64,000 nucleotides of DNA from Mycobacterium sp. DL99 (GTDB lineage Bacteria > Actinomycetota > Actinomycetes > Mycobacteriales > Mycobacteriaceae), in assembly GCF_004762045.1 (NCBI RefSeq), contig NZ_SJOM01000007.1, forward strand, positions 4,875,407-4,939,406. The letters run 5' to 3'. Position numbers and translations under genes: made by a program. The stretch's first letter is position 1. Each line of letters begins with the position of its first letter. Below are positions 57,471 to 64,000 of this stretch, one piece after another. The notes under the pieces are model-generated. The model did no database searches. It was given only the letters and a program-made list of their open reading frames with translations, and was not told the origin of the DNA.

Positions 57471-58808
57471 ATGCCCACAAGTGTTCGTTCGTATCTGGTG
57501 GCAGGAGCCGCCGCAGCTACCGCTACAGCCATCGCGCTCACTCCGGTCCAACCGGCTCCGGCTGACATCGCCGTCCCCGCGCACCCGACCTCCGCACAGC
57601 CGCAGCTGACGCAGGCCATGGTCGATCTACTCGCCGCGGCCAGCCGGATGACGGCCGCGGTGGCACCGAAGCTCCCCACCCAGACCGGTTCCGCCGCCGC
57701 GCCGGGCATCGCGCCGTCGGCCGCGGTCGCCGGTGATGTGACCGCACAACCCACCGCGATCGCTATCGCACCTAATCTGGCCAACACGATCGACCAGGTC
57801 TATGTGACGGTCGAGCCCTGGGTGCGGTGGGGATTCGAAGTCGGCGCATACGCACTCGGATGGATTCCCTGGGTCGGCGGATGGGCCGGCGGCCTACTCA
57901 TGGACGCCTACAACTTCGGCCAATCCCTCGTCGCCAGCGGCGTCTTCAACTTCACCGACTGGTTGCGCGGGAACGGCGGCATCATCCAGAACCTCGCCGA
58001 CTTCGGCGTGGATGCCGTCCTGGCCGTCGCGTGGCTGGGCATCGATGTCGTCGGCACGTTCATCCCATTGCCGCCGATCCCGCTCCCACCGCGTCCGCCG
58101 CTGCAGGGACCGTTCCTGGCCAGCGCGCTCGCCGCACCGACAGCAGCGCTCGGAGGCGCCGTCCAGAGCCCGCTCACGTCGCTGACCGACGCACTCGCCA
58201 AGGCCCGCGACGACTTCGCCACGGCGTTCAAGTCGCTGGCCGGGGGAACCGGCCTCGCAACCCTCACCGACCGTCTCAAGGTGCAGGCAGCGGCGGACGA
58301 AGTGAATCCGGTCACGGAGATCGCCGGGAGCACAGCCGAAAAGGCTCTCGAAGGCACGATCGAGAGCGCCAAGGAAGCGTCGGAGAACCTCGCCAACGGC
58401 CTCAAAGACACCGTCAAGGCTGTTTCGGACTACACCGGCGCGCAGGAGATCACGACCGCACAGAAAGACGACATCAGCGTCGTCCCGAAGTCGGTACGCG
58501 AGTCTCTGCGGAATGTCGACGCCGATACGACAGCAACCGAGGCGCCGAACGAAACCTCGGTCGACAAGACAGAAGCGGTCGACAAGACACCGGCCCGTAC
58601 CGTGCCCTCAGGCAAACAGGGCATCCGCTCTGCCTTCGACAAGTCGGCGGCGGGCGTGAAGAAAGCCACCGACGACACCCGCGAGGCAGTCAGGAACGCG
58701 GTCAAGAACGTGGCGCCGAAGCCCAAGGTCCAGAAGGAAAAGACCGTGTCGTCCAAGGATTCCCAGCAGTCCAAGGACAACAGCAAGTCCGACAACGGCA
58801 AGAGCTAG
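57471..58808 (+). CDS. Secreted Ala-rich protein of the mycobacterial porin-like (GjpA-annotated) family
   Basis: A 445-aa precursor starting MPTSVRSYLVAGAAAATATA. AAGGAG lies 5 bases before ATG 57471. The signal peptide ends near ADIAVP. A hydrophobic centre (EPWVRWGFEVGAYALGWIPWVGGW, about 120-150) and a Pro-rich turn (PLPPIPLPPRPP) precede a helical region and a Lys/Ser-rich disordered tail. Similar proteins are often named outer-membrane porin GjpA in databases, a name I cannot verify from sequence. It is divergent from fbiC across 202 bp. Confidence 0.65.
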   Translation: MPTSVRSYLVAGAAAATATAIALTPVQPAPADIAVPAHPTSAQPQLTQAMVDLLAAASRMTAAVAPKLPTQTGSAAAPGIAPSAAVAGDVTAQPTAIAIAPNLANTIDQVYVTVEPWVRWGFEVGAYALGWIPWVGGWAGGLLMDAYNFGQSLVASGVFNFTDWLRGNGGIIQNLADFGVDAVLAVAWLGIDVVGTFIPLPPIPLPPRPPLQGPFLASALAAPTAALGGAVQSPLTSLTDALAKARDDFATAFKSLAGGTGLATLTDRLKVQAAADEVNPVTEIAGSTAEKALEGTIESAKEASENLANGLKDTVKAVSDYTGAQEITTAQKDDISVVPKSVRESLRNVDADTTATEAPNETSVDKTEAVDKTPARTVPSGKQGIRSAFDKSAAGVKKATDDTREAVRNAVKNVAPKPKVQKEKTVSSKDSQQSKDNSKSDNGKS

Positions 58809-58809
58809 G

Positions 58810-59187
58810 TCAGCGGCGGTAGCGCAGTCGAAGCATCGCCGCCGGTGGTAACGCACCGGCGGCGATGAATATCAGCGATCCGTAGGCCATCAATCCGCGG
58901 CCGGCGAAGATGATGTCTCCGCCTGGGCCGCCGAACGTCATGGCAACGACGGTGGCCAGCCAGGTCCACAGGGGCAGGGCCGCCATCCGCATGGAATCGG
59001 TCCAGTACATGGCCGCCCACACGAGCGCGGTGTTGACCGCTCCGACCGCCAGCGCGCTCACCGGAAATGGGATCGATCCGATATATGAGGGCAGCAGCAA
59101 TGCACCTGCGACGGCCGAGATGACGCCGTCAACCGCGAGCAGTGCCAGGACGATGCGACCCAGCACCAGGTCCGAGGGCGGGGTCAG
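58810..59187 (-). CDS. Small integral membrane protein (Rv1171-like position)
   Basis: About 125 aa with four hydrophobic helices (VLGRIVLALLAVDGVISAVAG, FPVSALAVGAVNTALVWAAM, PLWTWLATVVAMTFGG, AYGSLIFIAAGALPPA). The start is unclear. An ATG at 59232 lies in frame but inside the upstream 35-codon gene. CTG 59187 overlaps that gene's stop and gives a protein starting at LTPPSDLVLGR; a GTG six codons further on is another option. Function is unknown. Confidence 0.65.
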   Translation of the reverse strand: MTPPSDLVLGRIVLALLAVDGVISAVAGALLLPSYIGSIPFPVSALAVGAVNTALVWAAMYWTDSMRMAALPLWTWLATVVAMTFGGPGGDIIFAGRGLMAYGSLIFIAAGALPPAAMLRLRYRR

Positions 59188-59291
59188 GTGGGAATGCTGT
59201 CGAGCAGCCCGACCATCGAACCCACCACCCACTGGTAGTTGTCAAAACGGTCCTGCCAGTGCTGCAGATTCGGATCCAGATCGGGGTCCAT
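59184..59291 (-). CDS. 35-residue conserved-looking small protein
   Basis: ATG 59291 is preceded by AAGGGA at 6-base spacing and opens MDPDLDPNLQHWQDRFDNYQ, then a WVVGSMVGLLDSIPT end. The acidic, Trp/Tyr-containing N-terminal half and amphipathic end look protein-like rather than random. It lies between mshB and the membrane protein and overlaps the latter's probable start. Its small size kept it below common annotation cut-offs. Confidence 0.6.
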   Translation of the reverse strand: MDPDLDPNLQHWQDRFDNYQWVVGSMVGLLDSIPT

Positions 59292-59344
59292 GAATGTCCC
59301 TTCGACGCGTCTGATTCACCGGAGCTTACCGCGTCCGGTTTTGG

Positions 59345-60202
59345 CTATTGCAGATTCAGTCCGCACAGCAGGTCGGTTTCCCACCCACGCCCGTCCCGCT
59401 CCCCCGCGGCGCCCGACACGAGCACGTAGTGCTCCTCACCGAGCAGCGGCAGGGCGAGGTTGTTGGACAGCGCGAATGCGCTCCCGTCGCGGGCGACGGT
59501 GACTTGGGTGGCGTGCGCGCGCATCGCGGCGACCTTGGCCGGCAGCTGCGCGGTGGCGTCGACGACGGCGTCGATCTGGTCGTCGGCGTACCCGAACGGA
59601 ACATCGCCGACGTCGATCCGGATCCAGTCCTCGGGAACGTCCTGCAGGCCCGTGAGGCCGGCCCGCATCGCGGTGCTCGCCATGACCGTCCAATAGAACT
59701 TGGGGACGTCCCAGCCGGCGGCCGCCACGGCCGCGGTGGTGACGCGGTGCGCCTGCTTGTGATCGGGGTGCCCGTACCCGCCGTCGGGGTCGTAGGTGAC
59801 GACGACGTGCGGTCGCAGGTTCTCGATGATCTGCACCAGTTCGCCGACCGCCTCGTCGAAGTCGGCGTCGATGAAGCGCTGTTGCTTGCGCGCCGGTGAA
59901 CCTTCCATGCCCGAGTCGCGCCAGCGACCGGGGCCGCCGAGGAACCGTGGTGCGCCGATGCCGAGCGCGCTCAGCGCCTTGGTCAGCTCGCTGATCCGGT
60001 ATCCGCCGAGTTGGTCGGCGTGGTCGACGGCCAACCGCGCGTAGCGGTCGCCGATGACCTCCCCCTCCTCGCCGAGGGTGCACGTCACCACATGCACGTC
60101 GGCACCGAGCGCGGCGTAGTGCGCGATCGTGGCACCCGTGGTCAGGGTTTCGTCGTCCGGATGGGCGTGGACGAACAGGAGGCGGGGCGTTTCGCTGGGC
60201 AT
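59345..60202 (-). CDS. mshB: N-acetyl-1-D-myo-inositol-2-amino-2-deoxy-alpha-D-glucopyranoside deacetylase
   Basis: A 285-aa zinc deacetylase matching Rv1170. It removes the acetyl group from GlcNAc-Ins in mycothiol synthesis. The zinc/catalytic motif is VHAHPDDETL near the N-terminus and GYGHPDHKQAH supplies the distal His. VVTCTLGEEGEVIGDRYA is also diagnostic. ATG 60202 gives the family start PSETPRLLFVHAHPDDE; a TATCGT hexamer lies 9 bases upstream. Confidence 0.95.
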   Translation of the reverse strand: MPSETPRLLFVHAHPDDETLTTGATIAHYAALGADVHVVTCTLGEEGEVIGDRYARLAVDHADQLGGYRISELTKALSALGIGAPRFLGGPGRWRDSGMEGSPARKQQRFIDADFDEAVGELVQIIENLRPHVVVTYDPDGGYGHPDHKQAHRVTTAAVAAAGWDVPKFYWTVMASTAMRAGLTGLQDVPEDWIRIDVGDVPFGYADDQIDAVVDATAQLPAKVAAMRAHATQVTVARDGSAFALSNNLALPLLGEEHYVLVSGAAGERDGRGWETDLLCGLNLQ

Positions 60203-60294
60203 CGTCACCGACGATAGCGGGGCGCCGACGGCCGCGCGGGAAGTCCCACGTCACCGGCTTTCCCGACCACGCTGACGAATCCGCGTATCCCGCA

Positions 60295-60300
60295 TACATT
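60295..60300 (+). promoter_or_regulatory. -10 hexamer of a leaderless promoter for the ClC channel gene
   Basis: TACATT is followed by CACGGA and then GTG 60307. Confidence 0.5.
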
Positions 60301-60306
60301 CACGGA

Positions 60307-61542
60307 GTGACCAGGCGTGAGCTTGAGTTCGGCTGCAGCATCGTCATCATCGGGTTGCTGGCGGGCCTGGCCGGCATGGCGACGACGGTTCTCCTGCACT
60401 TCGTCGAGCACCTCACCTACGCGTACACATTCGGCTCGCTACTGGAAGGCGTCACCGGTAGCAGCCCGGTGCGCCGCGCAGTCGGCCCGATGATCGGCGG
60501 AGCGCTGGCCGGGTTCGGCTGGTGGGTTCTGCGTCGGCACCACGAAGTCCCCGGCCTGGCGTCGACCATCGCCAATCACCGTGCCATCCCCCGGCTTTCA
60601 CTGACGCTCGACGCCGCGCTCCAGGTGCTCGTGGTGGGTTCCGGTGCATCGCTGGGCCGTGAGGGCGCACCCCGTCAGGTTGCCGTGGCGCTCGGCGACG
60701 CCGGCACCTCACGGTGGGCGTTGACGCCCCACGACCGCGAGATTCTGCTCGCCTGCGCCGCGGGGGCCGGGCTCGGAGCGGTATACAGCGTGCCGGTCGG
60801 CGGTGCGTTGTTCGCGATCCGGATCATGTTGCATACCTGGCATCCACGGGCAGTCGGAGCCGCGTTGGTCACCTCTGCGTTGGCAGTCGCCGTCGCGTCA
60901 CCGGTGACACATGTTCGGGCTCCGCTCGAATGGCCGGACCCGAGCCTGTCGTATTTTCTGACCGGTTTCGCGTTGGTCCTGGCCCCCCTGGCGGTCGCGG
61001 TGGGCATGGCATTCAACCGGCTCATGGCACTGGCCCGCCCCGCGGTGGCGCTCACGTCGTGGCTGATCATCCCGGGCATCGCCGCGGCGGGCCTGCTCGT
61101 CGGCCTTGGTTCGGTGTGGTGGCCCGAGCTCCCGGGCAATGGCAAGAGCATCCTGACTGTCAGTCTCGACAGTGGCATGACGCTCGGATCTGCCGCGGTG
61201 ATCCTGCTCCTCAAACCCATCCTCACGGCGATCTTCCTGCGCGCCGGCGCGGTGGGCGGCATGCTCACCCCCGCGCTCGCGACCGGCGCCGCGCTCGGTT
61301 CGCTTATCGCCCTTGCGATCAACACCATGGACGTTCACCCGGTCAGCGTCGCCGCGGTATCGCTGACCTGTGCCGCCGGAGTACTTGCCGTGACCCAGCG
61401 GGCACCGATCTGGGCGGCGTTGTTCGTGTGGGAGCTGGCACGTCCGCCGCTTTGGGTGCTGCTGCCGTTCTCGGCCGCCGCGCTGGCCGCTTACGGGCTC
61501 CAATCGCTCGCCGAGAGGCGCGCCAAGGTGACGGCCGTCTGA
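60307..61542 (+). CDS. ClC-family chloride channel/transporter
   Basis: A 411-aa protein with 10-12 hydrophobic helices. The second ClC filter motif reads GSGASLGREGAPRQVAVALGD, where most members have GREGP. The first motif, usually GSGIPE, appears as EVPGLAS, so the chloride-binding serine site differs. GKSILTVSLDSGMTLG and GGMLTPALATGAALG follow the family pattern. It moves chloride or another anion, possibly coupled to protons. It lacks a C-terminal CBS domain. Confidence 0.85.
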   Translation: MTRRELEFGCSIVIIGLLAGLAGMATTVLLHFVEHLTYAYTFGSLLEGVTGSSPVRRAVGPMIGGALAGFGWWVLRRHHEVPGLASTIANHRAIPRLSLTLDAALQVLVVGSGASLGREGAPRQVAVALGDAGTSRWALTPHDREILLACAAGAGLGAVYSVPVGGALFAIRIMLHTWHPRAVGAALVTSALAVAVASPVTHVRAPLEWPDPSLSYFLTGFALVLAPLAVAVGMAFNRLMALARPAVALTSWLIIPGIAAAGLLVGLGSVWWPELPGNGKSILTVSLDSGMTLGSAAVILLLKPILTAIFLRAGAVGGMLTPALATGAALGSLIALAINTMDVHPVSVAAVSLTCAAGVLAVTQRAPIWAALFVWELARPPLWVLLPFSAAALAAYGLQSLAERRAKVTAV

Positions 61543-62062
61543 CCGGTCGCGGGCAAACCACGACAACGAAATCCGTAGATTTTGAAACTGGCCAAGACTG
61601 CCACTTAGTTGCCAACGCAAGCATGGTGCGAATACCGGGACCGTCGGTCTCATTAGTGTCCGGCACCGCATCCCAGTGGTCTGTGTTTTACAGATCACAC
61701 CATGATGTCCACTGTGTGCGCGCTAACTCCCCGACTGACATCACGTCTGCATTACCGCTGGGTAACCTAACCGCACTTACGCCCAGGAGCTTCGCTAGCA
61801 ATCCATTGACCATACCTGCCACTTCTTTGCTACGACCGGTCGATCTCTCGCCCAAATATCGCTACTGCCGGTATCGCAACCATACTGCTCGACCTTGGGA
61901 AATGGGCACTACCAGCCGTATCACAGATACCCTGAGTTCATTTGCCGAGCGCCAGCCGGGTTCCGACGAGCTGAAAATTAGTTAAGAGGGTTTGCAGACA
62001 ACCGAACTTACTATGGGGTAACTTCTGCGCCGACCTTAGTTACGCTCCCGTAAGGAGACTCA
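61543..62062. other. 520-bp non-coding stretch, unusually AT-rich for this genome
   Basis: No convincing open frame is present on either strand. The base composition is visibly closer to even than in neighbours, with segments such as TTGAAACTGG, GTTTTACAG and GAAAATTAGTTAAG. Likely promoter elements include TTACTATGGGGTAACTT about 50 bases before the next start, and AAGGAG precedes ATG 62063. It is the only gene-free region over 300 bp in the window. Confidence 0.6.
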
Positions 62063-63394
62063 ATGCAACTCGCTGCTCGGTCGTACCTGGCCGCGGGGGT
62101 GGCACTCGTTGGCGCCAGCGCCATCGCAGTCAGCCCCACGGCTCCGCCCGTCCCGCAGGTTCATATGCCGTACGCGCTGACGGCTGCCATCGACAACCCG
62201 GTGACCGTCTTCGAGCCCGTGGCGACCGCGACGCAGACGTTGATCAACAACATCATCGAACGCCAGACCACCAATCCGGCGCCGATCCCCCGGCAACTCG
62301 TCGACAACGCGGTCGCCGGTTACCAGGCGTTCATGACCACGCCCCCGGTTTGGCTCATCGCGCAGACACTCGCGGACATAGTCGTCAACGCCCAAGAGTT
62401 CGGCCCCAACCTGGCCGCGCTCGGGGAAACCAGCGCAGCCGCGGTGACCGCGCTCGGCAAGGCGCTCGGCGATCTGGCCGCCGGACTGCCCGCGGCACTG
62501 CAGGCCGCCGGGGCACAGTTCGCCGCCGGCAATCCCAGCGGCGCCATCGATGCGTTGGTGCTGCCGGGGATGCAGCCTGTCGTCGATATCTTCCTCAACG
62601 CGATGAGCCCCGAGATCAACGCCATCGGGCACGTATTCAACGTTCCACAACCGCTCATCGATGCTGCCGCCAATGCCTCACTCGGCGTGATCATCGGGCT
62701 GGCTTCTGCCACAGTCGGTATCGGATTCGACATTCCCGGACAACCGCTGCCCTTGGTGAAGCAGGTCCTCGTCGGAGCCCAGAACGTAATCAACGCAGCA
62801 GTTTCCGGCGATCCGATCAATGTGGTGAATGCCGTACAGCACGGCATCTCCGACCTCGCCACGAGCATGGTCTTCCAAATCGACGCGACGATCAGCATGG
62901 GCAACTACATCGAGGACAGCTTCGTCGACGCCCTCAAGCAGATCAAGCCCAAGCCGTTCACCCCTCCGACCGACGTGATTACCGCCAAGGCGCTGGCCGC
63001 CCCGGCCCCCGCGACGGTCGAGGTCTCGACGCTGCAGGCCGAGAAGCCCCAGTCGGCTCCAGTTTCCAACGCCGACAACGCTTCTGGTACCGAAGCCGAC
63101 TCTGCCGCGGCTCCGGCAGCCGATGCTTCGAATGCTTCGGATGCTTCGGATGCTTCGGATGCTTCAGACGCCGGAGCCGACACGAAGCCTGTCACCAAGC
63201 TGACGAAGGCGTCGCCGAAGGCTGCCAAGGGACAAGCCAAGGAGAACTCCGCCAACGCAGTCCGCAGCCAGGTCAAGTCGGCCGTCAAGAAGCTGACCGA
63301 CGGCCTGAAGAAGGACAAGACCGGCCCCCAAAAGGGTGCGGAGAAGAAGGCGGAATCCTCCAACGACTCCGCCAAGGGCTCCGACAAGGGCTAA
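62063..63394 (+). CDS. Secreted Ala-rich porin-like family protein, copy 1
   Basis: A 443-aa precursor starting MQLAARSYLAAGVALVGASA. AAGGAG lies 6 bases upstream. The signal peptide ends near SPTAPPVPQVH. The body is helical and Ala-rich (LGKALGDLAAGLPAALQAAG), followed by a tail with a repeated Asn/Ser-Ala-Ser-Asp segment (DASNASDASDASDASDA) and a Lys-rich end (KKLTDGLKKDKTGPQKGAEKK). It belongs to the same family as 57471 and 63567; a cell-envelope location is inferred. Confidence 0.68.
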   Translation: MQLAARSYLAAGVALVGASAIAVSPTAPPVPQVHMPYALTAAIDNPVTVFEPVATATQTLINNIIERQTTNPAPIPRQLVDNAVAGYQAFMTTPPVWLIAQTLADIVVNAQEFGPNLAALGETSAAAVTALGKALGDLAAGLPAALQAAGAQFAAGNPSGAIDALVLPGMQPVVDIFLNAMSPEINAIGHVFNVPQPLIDAAANASLGVIIGLASATVGIGFDIPGQPLPLVKQVLVGAQNVINAAVSGDPINVVNAVQHGISDLATSMVFQIDATISMGNYIEDSFVDALKQIKPKPFTPPTDVITAKALAAPAPATVEVSTLQAEKPQSAPVSNADNASGTEADSAAAPAADASNASDASDASDASDAGADTKPVTKLTKASPKAAKGQAKENSANAVRSQVKSAVKKLTDGLKKDKTGPQKGAEKKAESSNDSAKGSDKG

Positions 63395-63411
63395 CCCCCA
63401 GCACCACCGGC

Positions 63412-63444
63412 AGGCCCCCTCCACCAGATCGGTGGAGGGGGCCT
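63412..63444 (+). terminator. Perfect 14-bp hairpin terminator
   Basis: AGGCCCCCTCCACC (63412-63425) pairs exactly with GGTGGAGGGGGCCT (63431-63444) around a 5-base loop, 18 bases after the stop of the preceding gene. No U-tract follows. Confidence 0.75.
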
Positions 63445-63566
63445 CCCGCTCCACCCAATCGCTCAGCGCGCGGCAGAACGACGCGGCGGCGGCAGTCCGA
63501 TGACGGGCGAACCTCGTCAACGTAACCCCTTATTTCGCAGTTGACCTAGTCCCGTAAGGAATTCCA

Positions 63567-64000
63567 ATGCAACTCGCTTCTCGGTCGTATCTAGCCGCAG
63601 GGGTGGCACTTGTAGGTGCCGGCGCCATCGCAGTCAGCCCACTGGCGCCGCCGGTACCGGACGTTCACCTTCCAGCGATTGACGTCTCGTCCGCCGCCGT
63701 GAACCTCACCGCCGCCGCCAATCCCCTGGAGCTGTGGGCCGACGTCATCGGAGCAGCCTTCCAGAACCTGGGCGGTCTCGGCGGGCAGGTGGCAGCGGAC
63801 CCCGCCCCCGTCCTGCGCCAGATCATCGCCAACCAGCTGCACAGTGCGAATGTCTTGAGCGAGTCAACGCAGAAGCTCATCGAGGGTATGACCACAGCCC
63901 TCGACCCCGAGAGTTTCATGAGCTTCCAAGCGGCCGTGAAGGCTGCCACCGATCTGATCGCTGCCGGGAATCTCCAAATGGGCTTCGCCGCCCTGATATC
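63567..64000 (+). CDS. Secreted Ala-rich porin-like family protein, copy 2 (partial)
   Basis: The frame from ATG 63567 runs off the right edge after 144 complete codons. The first 25 residues (MQLASRSYLAAGVALVGAGA) are nearly identical to the previous gene, as is the 5' leader (CCCGTAAGGA). After residue 35 the two proteins diverge, although both remain helical and Ala-rich. TTGACC at 63541 may be part of a promoter. Confidence 0.7.
   Translation, partial: MQLASRSYLAAGVALVGAGAIAVSPLAPPVPDVHLPAIDVSSAAVNLTAAANPLELWADVIGAAFQNLGGLGGQVAADPAPVLRQIIANQLHSANVLSESTQKLIEGMTTALDPESFMSFQAAVKAATDLIAAGNLQMGFAALI

Noticed and set aside
61676..61710. Possible CRP site TGTGT...TCACA in the gene desert
   Set aside because: The half-sites are 8 bases apart rather than the 6 of the mycobacterial CRP consensus.

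Overview
The window is a high-GC actinobacterial chromosome segment, almost certainly from a non-tuberculous Mycobacterium (Mycolicibacterium-type). The evidence is the near-complete gene-by-gene match, in order, to the Mycobacterium tuberculosis chromosome from Rv1229c (mrp) down to Rv1170 (mshB), read in the opposite orientation. Characteristic mycobacterial genes are present: sigE-rseA-htrA-tatB, raaS with its ABC pump, glgC/glgM, gpgS-folP2, fadD6, dapE/dapD/dapC, pruA-putB-pruC, fdxC, fadH, fbiC and mshB. Family assignments and M. tuberculosis locus names come from memory of those proteins; no database search was run. No rRNA, tRNA, CRISPR array or transposase was found.

Layout. 1-4.6 kb: mrp and the SigE envelope-stress locus (tatB, htrA, rseA, sigE on the minus strand). 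4.7-12.3 kb: an O-methyltransferase, then the raaS-type TetR regulator with its ABC exporter and two tandem isoprenylcysteine-methyltransferase-like membrane proteins, a second TetR gene divergent from an acyltransferase, and a DUF4126 membrane protein. 12.3-20.6 kb: divergent glgC/glgM (glycogen and maltosyl-phosphate metabolism), then a minus-strand block log, fadD6, folP2, gpgS, a DivIVA-like protein, tag and DUF3117. 20.7-29.0 kb: TetR, STAS protein, a large AAA ATPase, an EspC-like protein, an ABC-F ATPase, an S4 protein and the divergent lysine/diaminopimelate pair dapE/dapD. 29.1-35.2 kb: more accessory in character (small secreted protein, VOC protein, fadD36, DUF309, Nudix, 2OG-Fe(II) oxygenase, hipBA). 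35.2-44.7 kb: proline catabolism (putB, pruA, pruC), a carotenoid oxygenase, a NarL-type two-component system and dapC. 44.7-60.2 kb: fdxC, fadH, YceI, an excalibur protein, an approximately 5.9 kb cassette, fbiC and mshB. 60.3-64 kb: a ClC channel and members of a secreted alanine-rich family.

The most unusual structure is at 48.7-54.75 kb. The last 23 codons of fbiC (54680-54748) recur in the same orientation at 48697-48765 with 61 of 69 bases identical. Six of the eight differences are synonymous. Between the copies lies a single-strand block encoding a LAL/LuxR regulator, a metallo-beta-lactamase-fold hydrolase, a 13-codon peptide coupled to an ECF sigma factor, a short-chain dehydrogenase and a cupin. 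This is the signature of an element inserted at the 3' end of fbiC, with one copy of the gene end displaced to the far side.

Regulatory architecture is also informative. Many genes have a TANNNT -10 hexamer 5-9 bases before the start codon, which predicts leaderless transcripts. Several promoters carry clear operators: a perfect 36-bp raaS palindrome containing the start codon, a SoxR-box-like palindrome in a 19-bp spacer before a 2OG oxygenase, three evenly phased hipBA operators, and overlapping divergent dapE/dapD promoters. Strong hairpins separate several convergent genes.
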